From Vishniacozyma victoriae (taxonomy: Eukaryota; Basidiomycota; Tremellomycetes; Tremellales; Bulleribasidiaceae): a DNA stretch of 64,000 nucleotides. The DNA is taken from the NCBI GenBank assembly GCA_017654735.1, contig JADPYG010000088.1, forward strand, positions 3,224,001-3,288,000. Direction: 5' to 3'. The position numbers were made by a program, and so were the translations under genes. How positions within the stretch are numbered: position 1 is the stretch's first letter; every line of letters begins with the position of its first letter. Positions 34,784-46,406 of this stretch are shown here, piece after piece. Under the pieces are notes generated by a model. The model saw nothing but the letters and a program-made list of their open reading frames with translations, made no database searches and was not told the origin of the DNA.

Positions 34784-35544
34784 ATGCCTCTGAACGATCT
34801 CCTACGACGAATTCACGCCAAACAACACGCCGACGCCGCCCGCCAAGCCCATTGCTCGACTGGACGTCGAAACGAAGTGTTACCCGAGCCAAGACCATTC
34901 ACCCATCCTGAACTCGTAACTTATCTGGAACACTTCAAGACTTGCAAACACCTACATTTCCCAGACCCCCAAGTACGATATTATCGAAAATTTTCACGAA
35001 CTTGTAAATTACATGCGGATTATATTCGGTCGTTTGATAATACTGTATTGATCGAGATTTGTTGTGGGGAATTGATCCCCTATGCCGATTACGCGGATTT
35101 CGGGCACGAAGAACATAGGTGTAAGTCTATGCTTCCGATCCATGCTGACTAGATAGTCTTGTTTGGTGGGAATCATATACCTGGTTTCAGACATATTTAC
35201 CTAGAATTAGATGAAGCTTTCAAAACCTCCAAACGTAAGTATGATCCCATATATTTGTTGTCGATATTGATATTTTAGAAAGACCGGATCGAAAGAATTT
35301 CCCAGTGAACGGCTTCGTTCCAGATGAAGATGCGGAGGAGGAAAAGCGAATTGCAAAGGAGAAATCGATAAAGGAGCAGGCAGAGATATGGGCTCGGATC
35401 TTGGCTAAGGGATATGAAGATGATCAAGCGCGCAAAGCGGCCACATTAAAGGATGAGGTCGATGGAGAGGAGGAGGTAATGGATGAGCCTTCACCCAGTC
35501 ATAGGTTATATGTACTTACCCGGCAAAGATCAGAGACAGTCTAG
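34784..35544 (+). CDS. Conserved-looking small protein of unknown function
   Basis: Three exons (34784-35120, about 35155-35234, about 35280-35544) give about 229 residues. The upstream open frame begins only at a TTG, so the ATG giving MPLNDLLRRIHAKQHAD is preferred. The middle of the protein is not low-complexity: HPELVTYLEHFKTCKHLHF, RTCKLHADYIRSF, and, across the first intron, FLFGGNHIPGFRHIYLELDE. It contains several Cys/His residues but no clear zinc motif. The C-terminal third is charged and helical (EEKRIAKEKSIKEQAEIWA). I do not recognise it. Clean splice joins and ordered composition make it very probably real. Confidence 0.78.
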
Positions 35545-35680
35545 ATAGAGAGAGGGATGCAATATATTTGATTCCGTCTCATTAATACGTTCTTCACCAT
35601 CACGAATTCTGAGCGTGAACTGTCACTTGTTGAACTATCACCTAGACCACATACTCCTCTAGCATATCAAGTGGACAAGT

Positions 35681-37866
35681 ATGCCGTTTCAAGATTTATG
35701 CGAACTACCAGAGTTCAAAGCGTGGCTCGTTACCACACTTGAGCCAATGTAAGTTTTGTTCCTTTTGTCATTTGTCATTTTGAAGAGAGCTGATAAATAG
35801 GTGTGATGCCGACCCGAACGCTCTTGCTGATTACGTCGAGGCTCTTTTAAAACATGATGCAGAGATGAGTGACGAGGAGTGGAAGATCGTATGTGTTCCT
35901 CACAGTACTCTCATGAACCTATGACTTACGAGCAGTTCATCTCTCGAGAATTAGCAGATTTCTTAGAGGACCGTATGTCCAACTGAATCCTCTACTGTTC
36001 AATTCTGACGTATAGACGCTAGACCATTTGTCGAGCAGCTGTTCCAAGCTCTCCAGACGAGATCATTCCTTGCCGCCCCGGTCGCACCCACACCAGAGGT
36101 CCCAATACAACCACCAGCAATCAACCCCAACCTATCCGCTAACATCCCTACTGGACCCAGTGCTGTCTCGGCGTCACGTCAGAACGCCACGTCTGCGGAA
36201 GCTGGACCATCAGGTCAAAGAGAGGGTGGTGATGTCGAGATGGGCGGTCAGGACAAAGGGCGAGGTCAGGGAAGTGGAAGCGGCAGTGGACGACAACGTT
36301 GTTACGACTATCACGGTATGTCCTCAAACCCCCTCGCGGAGATATGAGCTGATGGTGAAGAGAAGGGATACTGTCTGCGAGGTGCAAACTGCCAATATGA
36401 ACACGATGCCGATGTCATTATACCCACACCAGAGATGATGTTCCAGAACATGTTTATGCCTCAAGGGGGACCACCAAATGGTCCGAATGGTGGACGGGGA
36501 GGTAGAGGCGGAAGAGGAGGTCGTGGAGGAGGACCAGGACGAGGTGGACCACCACAAAACGGCGGGTTCCCGGGTATGCCAGGTATGCCATTTATGCCAT
36601 TCCCCTTCGCCCAACCTATGCCACCTGCTTCCGACCCTAAATCCGAATTCTGGGGATCCAATCGACCACCACAAGACCGTACATCTACAACACTGGTCAT
36701 TACCGATATACCGCATCAGCACCTCTCGGTTCCAGAGATACGGGAATACTTCTCTCAATTCGGTGAAGTTACCAATATCGCTCTAGAGGGGAAATCAAAA
36801 CGAGCTCTACTATCTTACGGTACCAATAGAGAAGCATATCAGGCTTGGAAATCGGATGCTGCTGTATTTGGATCCCGTCATGTTAAAGTCCTCTGGCATC
36901 GACCTCGACCCGGACAAGGAGATGCAGGACAACAAGCGCTGGACGCAAGTAGAGGTTTAATGGAGAATATGAAAAAGATGGAATCAGGTGAAGGAGTACA
37001 GGGAACGACCAAAGCCGTCTACTCGGGCCCACAAGATCTACTACAAAAGACATTGATGGAATTGGAACAGAGGGAACGAACATCGAAAAAGGAGACTTTG
37101 ATGGCCGAGCAAAAAGTCTTGTTCAAGCGTACAGAGGGAGCTAGTAAGGAGGAAAAGATGAAGGTCTTGGCTAGATTACGGGAATTGAGTAAAGAGATGG
37201 AAGAGCTGGATAAACCTCGCCCGGAGCAGAAATTGGAAGGAGGTGATAAAGAACGATTAGACTCTGAATTGGCGAGATTAGGGATGGAGACGACTGCTGG
37301 AAAGGACCAGGAAGAGTTGATGAAGTTGAATGCTCAGCTCTCTGCGCTCAAGGACAAGGTGAGCTGCTGTTCTCGGACTTGATGACGGTGCTGATAATTC
37401 AGGCGAGTACATTAGGTATCCAGTCATCAAGATATTCTCCCTACGGCCGAGGAGCGCCAAGAGGAAGAGCAAGAGGACGAGGGGCACGAGGAAGCTATGC
37501 CGCTGCTCGACCTATGCGACTCGACAACCGATCTCGATCAATCATCATCACTGGTGAAGCACTACAGCAGAGTGAAGCTCAACAGCCCATCAAAGACTGG
37601 TACGAGGAGAATGGGGGTAACATGTCGGTCAACAAGAACGGTGTTGTCTTTACATTCCCCAATCGAGAGATGGCCGAAAAGGTAAGCCTCACACTTGTAT
37701 AATGAGGTATCAGGCTGACAAACAGGTGCTTGCTCTTGGAACAGCTTCCATTCCCGGTAAAACAGGCGAATTGAAAGCTACTTGGCACACTGATGCTCCC
37801 AAGGAGTCTGCCGATGTGGAAATGTCGGAAGATCAGAGACGAGGCGACAGAGAAGAGGAAGAGTAG
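35681..37866 (+). CDS. RBM26/27-like RNA-binding protein (PWI-like, CCCH, RRM)
   Basis: Several short 5' exons code a PWI-like N-terminal helical domain (MPFQDLCELPEFKAWLVTTL ... FVEQLFQAL). A disordered linker follows, then a CCCH zinc finger split by an intron (C-x8-C-x5-C-x3-H: CYDYHEKGYCLRGANCQYEH). Next are a Gly/Arg-rich RGG-like stretch, an RRM (TTLVITDIPHQHLSV ... HVKVLWHRPRPG), a charged coiled coil (about 37030-37350), a second RG-rich patch, and a C-terminal RRM-like part (RSIIITGEALQQ ... GVVFTFPNREMAEKV). This order matches human RBM26/27 and fission yeast Rmn1, which link the nuclear exosome adaptor (MTREC/PAXT) to polyadenylated RNA decay. The protein ends REEEE. It is nuclear by inference. 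Confidence 0.9.
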
Positions 37867-37980
37867 AAGGGTGTAGCAGTATTTAGTAGTCATACCATAC
37901 AAGCCCGATATAAGGGGCCGAGTCTGAACAACAAATCAAGATCCATATTTGCTACTGAAATCCACTGATCAGTGTTTGAC

Positions 37981-40301
37981 CTAGATACCCAGCTCTTTCT
38001 TCATTTCATCAAGACTTTCCCAACCTTTTTGGCTCGCCTCCCATTCTTTCAGCCAGCCCTTCGTAACACTATCGCCAGGAATAGCAAATACCCCAGTGGC
38101 CAGCCATTTCTCACCATTGACTTGACTGACTATACTCGGTATGACGGTCCTGGCAAAATTGGTATTACTGTTGCCATCGGCATTGTGGACCCTCCCCCTG
38201 CCAGTATGAAGTAAGTCGGAAACGCCACTGACTCCCGCTCTGGAACTTGCTATACCAGAATGTTTATTTTCGAATCGACCATGTAAATCTTCGGATGGTG
38301 CTTGAAGAACTGGCATGCAACGTTCGGAACCGATAGGGCCAGTTTGTGAATGGATGGCAAATCCAGAGTCGGCTGCTAAGATCGCTCGAGGCGAGGTGAT
38401 CTTGTGTACTCGGGTATGGAAAGGCGAGGATGAAGTGGGAGGAGGAACCAGGTACGTCTCAACCGTCACATCCGCTGGTTTGTCAGCCAACAAACAGTAG
38501 GTCCATGAGAGTTTAGTACTTACGCCAAGGTTTCCAGATCGACGAAATGACACCTTTATCGGATATGCCTCGGTGTTCAACTTTCCTAGGTACAATCCAA
38601 CGCTCTCCCTCTCCATCATCCGATAACGCGAGGACACTATCTGGTGCATGTTGTTGGAAATTCAGAGCTCCAGTCGGTACCGAGAACCCAAATTGAGAAG
38701 AATAAGCGAATTTACCGTATTTTGCCTGACTCGTCAGCTTTTCTTCAGTTTTGCGTGGGATAATTTACAGCAGCTTGGCGCATTGGGAACGCAACTGATC
38801 TGCAGTGTTAGCTGGAAGATACTCACTGGGTGAGGCGAGACTTACTGTCCGGCGCTGAGGACGAACGTGTGCCCCGCGGCATGTGAGAAAACTTGCATCC
38901 ACGGTTTCGGGATGTGGTATGGTTCTTTCAAGAGTTGGGGTGGATATGGTTCTTCTTTCGCTTGCCAGAATGGATGTGATTCCGGCAAGACCAGAGGCAA
39001 GAATGCTTTGAGGGCCCAGTAAGGTGACTGAGGAGAGTTGTAGTCCTTCGAATCAGCACTCCGTTATCCTTGCATCCGGCAAGACTTACTTCGCTCATGA
39101 AGAGATTAGGGTACGCCCAGCCAATAGTGAGAGTTCCGTCAGAGCTGAAGACGGATTCTTTCTGGGTGAACCACCTGATGTTCCTCAACAACAGACCTTT
39201 GACAATACCCCAAGTAAATGGCGCTGGTAGCTGATTATCAGCAGGATGACATCACTTGACTCACTTCAATATCATCATAAGCTAAAGCACCCCAAAAAGC
39301 AGAACAAGCGAAACGATAAGTCATGCTCCTCCCAAAAGGGATGGCAGCTCCATCGGGCGCGAAGAGATGTACCACTTCTGGTATATTCTCGATCGCCCGC
39401 TTTCGGTATCGCTCTGCTCGTTCTGGATCGAATGAGCCTGCAAGTCGGGCGTAGATGAGGGAGTAGAATGGGATAGCGAATGAAGTTGCGTAATAGTCGT
39501 ATGCCTTGCAGGTGTTGTTTGGGCCATCAGATGGAAATCCCTGTACATCAGCATATCTCGCATAGATGGCATGTGACATACGTGAGGCCCATAATAAGAC
39601 TCGATGAAGTCAAGCTCATCGTCGATCGATTGTTGAGAGTACTCTGCCCCGACTAGTCTCAAGCCTAAATTGATCAGGACACGGAAGACTGGTCATCAGC
39701 GGGAACCTCAGTTGGAGCAGAGGACTGACATCGCCAGTTGTTGGTGGGAAAATCAAACTTGTTGGCCTCCAATAGCCAATGACTGATTCTCTTCTTCGCT
39801 TCATCCGATTGGGGTTTCCAAAAGACGTCTGGAGCGATTGACAAGGAGAATCCCTGCTGTCAACACAAGATACTGGAAATCCAACAAATTACTCACAATA
39901 GCAGCCATCTCGACAAATCTCTGATCATTATCTGTATGATCACCCCAATACTCCTCATGAGCAGAATTTGTCCCATTATCCAACCCCTTCACCCATGCTG
40001 CCCTTAACCCCGAGAACTTTGGGTTGTCGGGATCGGCCGCTAACATCGGCGCTAACCCCCATAGAGCTCTAGCATACCCTTCAAGCTCTGCTGCTACTTG
40101 ATCAAAGTGGGTTCCGGTATGTCCGATCCGTATTCGAGCTCCACCAGGTGACTGACCGGCTTGAAGAGGAATCAGGAGGTCGTGTAGGAGGTTGATTAGG
40201 TCATTTCGGGATTTCACTGGGTTCGATGTGATCTTTCTCACTGGATCTGGGGCAGTGTGAGACATCTCGTATGGCGAAGGATGTCCAAACGGGAGTCGCA
40301 T
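37981..40301 (-). CDS. DUF2264-domain protein (putative glycan-active enzyme)
   Basis: A minus-strand gene of about nine exons, coding roughly 600 residues. Family-typical blocks appear in order: [52 protein letters not shown], a segment with SDGPNNT around the DGPN motif, [20 protein letters not shown], and [20 protein letters not shown]2264 proteins look like (alpha/alpha) toroid carbohydrate enzymes and in bacteria sit in polysaccharide-use loci; their reaction is not established. No signal peptide is seen, so cytosolic action is inferred. It is divergent from DCP2 across 379 bp and convergent with the RBM26/27-like gene. The GH88 gene 4 kb away is another carbohydrate-type enzyme. Confidence 0.9.
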
Positions 40302-40680
40302 GGTAGTTGTAGCATCTTCACCATGCCCTTCAGCGAAGTGACCTTGTCGGGCAAGACGGACCGGGGATGCTAATTCCTTGTTGTAAGGTAGATCCGGTTT
40401 ATATCCTTATAGGGTAGGATGAATTAAACTATCTAGATGGCAATGGTGCCTGTGATGTGCGTTCTGTGTCTGTGTGCTTGAGGATTGACTTCTCAACGCG
40501 TTACTTGTAGAACAAACAACACCACAGGCGACCCAAAGGCGACCTTGATACCCAGCTATACACACTCGTACATACGGACAATAACGCCCAGAATTGCGCT
40601 AAGCAAGTACCTTCCGCATCACGCCTAAACGACCTCTTGACAACGCCATTGTAAACGTAAATATATAAAGCTCAAGTACC
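40302..40680. promoter_or_regulatory. Divergent promoter between DUF2264 gene and DCP2
   Basis: 379 bp between opposite starts. A perfect TATATAAA lies at 40662-40669, only 12 nt before the DCP2 ATG, too near to act as its TATA box unless transcription starts inside the gene. An ACGCGT (MCB-like) site lies at 40496-40501. Confidence 0.5.
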
Positions 40681-43164
40681 ATGTCTACATATCCCAACGC
40701 CGGTTCTTCTTCTAGGATCGCACCTGCTTGGACTCAAAGTGATTATCAAGAAGATATGGATGGAACAGAAGAAGAAGATAATGTCTTTAAGGACATGTCG
40801 TTCGAAGATGTACTCGAGGAGCTTATTGCGAGATTCATGGTGAATCTACCCCGTATGGAGACTACACCTGTTAGGCTATATTGGCAAGCTGAAGAGGCGT
40901 AAGCTTAGTGCTCTTGTGATGGGTTGAGCTGATATACCAGACACTGGTACTATGACGACTTTATTCGACCACTCAATCCCTCACTACCCCCTTTATCTCA
41001 GAAACACTTTACCAAGATCCTCATCGCTTCCTCGCCACTCTATGCCAATGTAGTTGATGAAGCGGGGAAACCGATCAATTACGATTCAACATGGGAGGAA
41101 TACACCAGATACAAGAGGATGGTACCGACCTGTGGTGTGGCATTGATCAATGCAAAAGAGTCAAAAGTACGTTGTCCATATCAAGCAAAGCTGACGAGAT
41201 AGACATTACTTGTTCGACATTATGGCGCAAAGGCCTGGAGTTGGCCTCGAGGGAAGATTAATGAGAATGAGAGCGAGGATGATTGTGCGGTGCGAGAAGT
41301 AGGTCATCCATATCATCATTAGGGCTATACTGATGATACAGCTCGAGGAGGAGACCGGATACGATTGTTCTAGGTCAATAGACCCTAATGCTAAATGCGA
41401 AGCCTTCATTAATGGTCAATCATCGACCATGTTCTTTGTTACCGGCGTGGACGAAAGCTTTCCATTCGCAGCCAGGACGAGAAACGAGATAGAGGTGAGT
41501 GCATTTCCCAGGAGAGCACTGGCTGACGTCAAGGAAACTCGATGGGTCAAGCTACAAGATCTCCCAACCTGGTCTAGGAAACGACCGAAGACAGCTGAGA
41601 AATCGCTAGTCTTCTTCAAAGTCGCTCCTTTCGTGCAGTACGTCTACCGTACTCCAAGAGACATTGATTGACGAATAGTGCGTTGAAGCACTTCCTACAC
41701 AATCCCAACCGTGGTGATCGATCTCGACCCAAGAACTTGCAAAGTGCCGTTCGCAATGATGCCTCGGTCCCGGCCGCGATCGCTGTCAACTCTGTACCAG
41801 CCGTCTCCTCACATCCCATCACCCAGCCGGCTACGGCTCTCGACAAGCTGTTTGCAAATTTCGTGCATAGTCAGGAAGCGGATTTGAAGCGAGGTGGGCC
41901 AGGGGGAGATGAGGACAATAGAAATGGGATCGAAAGATTATTCGGAAACGTCAGCGTGTCGGCGAGTGAGCAAGCGAAAAAAGAGGAGAATGAAGACGAC
42001 GCCCTCGCTCGGCTACTAGGTGCCATCGGTACCAGTGCCACTCCAGCACCCACTCAACAACATCAACAACTGGAACCTGGCAAGTCAAACTTGTTGTCGT
42101 TGCTCAATCAGAAGACGCGTGCAGCACCACAAATGCAGCCCCCGCCTCAGCAAGCCTCACCCCAGCAACACGACCTCCAAACGCCCAAGCCACATACTGC
42201 GAATCTCTTGGCGATGCTCGCTTCTCCAGCTCAGGTTGCTGCAAAGTCGTCTCAAGCTGCGCCTATGCCTCAAGTCCAGCGTGGTTCGCTTCCTACCACG
42301 CCTCGACCACCCAGTCCGCCTGCCGATGATAGGATCAGCAAGCAGAGGGCGCTATTGGAGATGACATTGGCTGGATTGAGTCTCGATACTACCAACTCGG
42401 CTCATCAAACGCACCACGTACAGCCATCATATCATGGTGCCGACTATGGCAACGCCAACCAGATCAGCGCATATCACGAGCCTCTTCGCATCAGTCCACC
42501 TCAACCACCTATGCAACAGCAGTACAGGCCGCCTGTCCAGCCTGCAGCTTTCCCTCCCTCATCCGGCGCATACTACACCAACAATTCCGCTCAACCACCT
42601 CAATCCCATCATTCTGTACCTTCCTATCCCAACGGTCACGGTCCCAGTCCGCCAAGAATCAGGGGCGCTCCCCCTCCCCCGTACGAGTCTCATTACGGCG
42701 GACCCGGTCCAGTAAGACCTATGCCACCCGTCGTACCCGCTCAACCGGTACACGACTACAACCCACACGGTCAGGGATACTATGCTCGACCGCAGCCCCC
42801 GATCCCTACGCAAGGCCAATCGTATCGTCCACACCTACCTCCTCAGCCTCAGCAGCAACCATTCAGCTCCGGGTTCCAACAGCCTTACCTACCTACCCAG
42901 AACGCATATCAGCCATCATATGGTGGTCCTACCGGGTACCAAGCGCCCTCGCACCGTCCTCCACCTCATCAGGGCCCGAGCCAGCTCCAACCTCAACACC
43001 CTCCCCCGCAGCAGCAGCAACAACAACCGTATATCCCTTCTGTGCAAGGTCACGTACCCAACAATGGCGGAGGCGGAAATGTTCACCATACCGGGCCGAT
43101 GCATCAGCCAATTCCCAAGACTGGATCAGGGGGGGTTCTGCTAGCCATGCTGAATCACAGGTAG
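40681..43164 (+). CDS. DCP2: mRNA-decapping enzyme Dcp2
   Basis: Dcp2 hydrolyses the 5' cap of mRNA in the cytoplasm with Dcp1 and Edc proteins. The N-terminal regulatory domain has FEDVLEELIARFMVNLP and HWYYDDFIRPLNPSLPP. The Nudix fold begins at VPTCGVALINAKESK, and its Nudix box reads GKINENESEDDCAVRELEEE followed by TGYD, with the catalytic glutamates in place. Box B follows with LKHFLHNPN. The long last exon is Pro/Gln-rich and disordered. It carries Leu-rich helical motifs of the Edc3-binding type: NLLSLLNQ (42088-42111), NLLAMLAS (about 42202-42225) and a final VLLAMLNHR immediately before the stop. Introns are short, 40-60 nt. Confidence 0.95.
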
Positions 43165-43400
43165 AGCTGATCGAATTTTCTGGTTCTGGTAGCCTTCATT
43201 CTAATACGTGCGGCGAGGCGAATGTAGATTGGGGGAGAAGCGACCTTGTCGGAGAAGGGCTACATTAATTCATTGTCGATATAGTTGTCTATAATTACCC
43301 CGAGATTGGACTTGACGATGTAATGCGTGCAACCAGCTTCATTCCTGCCTGAATCCCGGTGGTCATTAAGATACATACATGTGTCAAGTCGATCTGCTCG

Positions 43401-44096
43401 TCATGCTCTTCCCCAATATGAATCAACTTTATCCGTAAGATCCTTTTCTGCAAATACACTTCTCTCCGGTTTCGTCTTTTCACGATCATCCTTGATCATT
43501 CTAGATATGTGACAGGGGTTCCGTGGAGGGTTTGTGAGGATGAGAGAGTATGGGATACGAGATTGATGCAGGGGAAGCACAAGTCAGCTAGGTTCATAAT
43601 TTGAGAGGTTGATGACATACCTCGAATCCATTCTTGCATCTTCCCCCTCTACTCCTATCATAGCTTGTGGCTCTTTCGCTGCGATTACCTGGTATGGCGT
43701 TAGTTTGTGCCTCCAGGAGGATTGGCCAACTCACATATTGATTATCGCAATGGGGACAGTACTCGTCCGCCTCCTCATACGCTGTCATATCCTTCCGGAA
43801 AGCCTTCTTACACTTGCCATCAGCTTTGAGCATACCTATTCCAGGTCGACTGCTCACCTTCTTACACAAGAATGCCATCTCCATAGTCTTCTGCAATGGG
43901 TGGTCTTGTAGTTCCGCATGACATTCGGGACACTACTGATCAGCACAAATTCCGTCCTCTTCGATTGGGGGAGGCTTGCGTCGTAGAACTTTTTGCAGCA
44001 TGGTGCCCTGATAGCGACCTGCGCATTCAAGATATGCTTACTATCCAATCAGTCATGTTGTCCACAAGCTGAACATGAATACGCCACATACCACAT
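43401..44096 (-). CDS. CHY zinc-finger protein (Hot13 type)
   Basis: Six exons on the minus strand: 44092-44096, 43980-44040, 43858-43932, 43735-43812, 43621-43688 and 43401-43500. They give about 128 residues. The protein begins MCKHILNAQVAIRAPCCKKF and continues FYDCPECHAELQDH, LCKKCKKAFRKD, EYCPHCDNQY, then GVEGEDARMDSRMIKDD; the Cys/His spacing is that of the CHY zinc finger. Yeast Hot13 removes zinc from small Tim proteins and supports Mia40 oxidation in the mitochondrial intermembrane space. Two features are odd: the first coding exon is only 5 nt (ATGTG), and intron 2 (43933-43979) starts with GC rather than GT (GAC|GCAAGC). Both are required for the conserved start and the FYDCPECH motif. 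Confidence 0.88.
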
Positions 44097-44567
44097 TTTT
44101 AATAGTACTTGTTGGAATTTAAGATTGACGAATTCATGCAATGAGTATAGCCACGCGACGCGACTGGAAGAGCGGGATCGGGCGGGATCCCGCTGATTGC
44201 AAGTCAATGCAACGGGATTATCATGAAATGAATCTATAATGCCGATGTTGTCCTCACATTCACTTCCTTCCTTTAACACCTCGTACTTGATTTTATGCTG
44301 CCTAATAATTCATCGCTGGGACGACACGGTTACCTTGCATTGTATGCATTCCACTCGCTACATACAAGCTCGTGACTACGCTGGGCTACAAATTCGGGAT
44401 ATACCTGCGTCGGCTATTTCCCAACCACCGGCCCGGCATCGTATTTCCGCCAACACCTCCTTTTGATGACCCTTCGTTCTTCTGACAATGACTGACAGAT
44501 ATATCTTCGCTTGATCTTCCAACTGTACCTCATCCTTTTCTTAACTTGCAGCTCAATCACCACGAAT
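44097..44567. promoter_or_regulatory. Divergent region between CHY zinc-finger and GH88 genes
   Basis: About 470 bp between opposite starts. It contains the sequence GGGATCGGGCGGGATCC and no clear gene. An open frame on the minus strand here is the 5' leader and first intron of the CHY gene read through. Confidence 0.5.
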
Positions 44568-46266
44568 ATGTTCGATATCAACGCTCTCATCAAGACTGTT
44601 CCTCAGTTGCTGGACCCCAGCATCTCCATCAAGCTGGTAGAGGTTGCCAAGAAATACAATACTCCAGAGGTGAGTCTCATCTGCGTCGCTGTCTATGAGT
44701 TTGAGCTAACTCGTATCCGTAGGGAGTGCCCATCACTAGGGTACCCGAATATACTAAACCCGAAGGGCCCAATTCCTATCACTGCTCGAAAGGTGAGCTC
44801 ATCCTCAACCGCAGTGACAACATGCTGACCAGAGTAGTGGAGACAGCATGGACACAAGGGTTCTTCCCTGGTCTCCTATGGCTCCTTGTGGAGCGACAAA
44901 GAATCGCTCCTGGCACCGTGGAGTCGAGCTACAAAGAGGACGAGATCATAAAACACGCTCGAAAGTACCAGGAGAGCTTCAAATCCCTGGCTCGACCTTC
45001 GATCAATCATGACCAGGGCTTTCGATTTCAGCTATCTTATGGAAAGTGAGTGGTATGAGCTCTCACGTTTGACAAAAGCTGATGCACCAGGGATTACGAG
45101 CTGACTGGGAATGAGGAGGGGAAACAGATCCTGATTACTGCCTCTCACAGTCTGGAGGACAGATATGACCCCAAGGTGAGTTTCTCCACGAGCTGAGAAG
45201 TTCCATTGACCGGCAGGTTGGCGCTATCAGATCGTGGGACCAGATGACCAAAGTCGGAGACCCAAACAGCTACACCAGGGACAACAAGCATGAACACTAC
45301 CTCACAATAATCGACAATATGGTAAATTCGACGTCTAGCATCTTTGAATCGTGCTGAATGGACAGATGAACCTTGATATGCTGTATGAAGCGACTGAGTT
45401 GACTGGAGACAAGAAGTACGCCGAAATCGCAAATGCCCAGGCCGAAGCTTCCTCTACCACACATGTCCGACCTGATTGGACTACGTTCCACGTCATCAAT
45501 ATTGATCAGAGGACTCGTGGGGCTGTATTGGAGAAATGCACTCATCAAGGTAAGCTCCTCCCATCATCATACAGTACAAGCTGATGTTTTAGGCTATGCC
45601 GATGACAGTTGTTGGTCCAGAGGTCAAGCGTGGGGTGTATATGGATACGCTCAGTGTGGTGGGTACTCCTAAACCTGCTGCCTCCGAGAACTGATAACAG
45701 CTTTACGAACTGGCCGAAAAGACTTCCTGGAAATCTCACGAAATCTTGCCGACAAGTTTCTTTCCCTCCTCGGACCCACTGGTGTACCGGAATGGGACTT
45801 CGAGGCACCAAAGCCATGTCCATTTGATGCTTCAGCCGCTACGATCACCGCTCGAGGTCTTCAGATGCTGTATCAGCTATTACTACCCACCGACCAGGCT
45901 GCGGCAGAGTACTACTTGACAAGGGGATTCAAGTTGATAGAAGATACTTTGAGAGAGTGCTGGGCTAGTGATGCCACTCTGAAAGATGAGAAGGCTGATT
46001 TCGGGAAAGATGGCTGGGAACCCATTTTGGCGGTACGTCCCTTCACCCGTCAGCATTGGGATGATAGCTGAGACTGGTAGCATTCCACAATCAATGGGAA
46101 CGAGAGGGCTACAAGGCGACTCTTGGATCATGGGCTAGTCTGTGAGTCCCATAGACACCCAATTGGTAGCAGGAGACGCTGACGATCAGATGCCGACTAC
46201 TACTTTGTCGAGTTCGGGAACGAGGCTCTGAAGTTGGCAGCGGGACAAAAGGCCAATGGGCATTAG
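44568..46266 (+). CDS. Glycoside hydrolase family 88 (unsaturated glucuronyl hydrolase)
   Basis: The start ATG at 44568 gives MFDINALIKTVPQLLDPSIS; upstream the frame is open only from TTG. Family blocks in order: NHDQGFRFQLSYGK, GAIRSWDQMTKVGD, IIDNMMNLDMLYEATELTGD, HVRPDWTTFHVINID, QGYADDSCWSRGQAWGVYGY, GVPEWDFEAPKPCPFDASAA, and finally YADYYFVEFGNEALKLA. The Asp residues in NHDQGF and IIDNM correspond to the acid residues of bacterial unsaturated glucuronyl hydrolases, which hydrate the double bond of unsaturated glucuronides left by polysaccharide lyases. About eight introns of 45-60 nt; the protein is about 440 residues. No signal peptide is visible, so intracellular use of imported oligosaccharides is inferred. 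Confidence 0.92.
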
Positions 46267-46406
46267 AGGAAGGACATGTCCACCTCTCGAGTATTCCGTA
46301 CGACGACATGCATGTAATCGACTCGGACGTTCACATCCTTTTTTGGGGATCAACATGATCCTTTGTGTCTTGGCCCTGACTCCGCTTTTTTGCTGATCGT
46401 AGGAGA

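Noticed and set aside
40662..40669. TATATAAA as the DCP2 TATA box
   Set aside because: It is only 12 nt before the ATG, too close for a normal transcription start upstream of that ATG.
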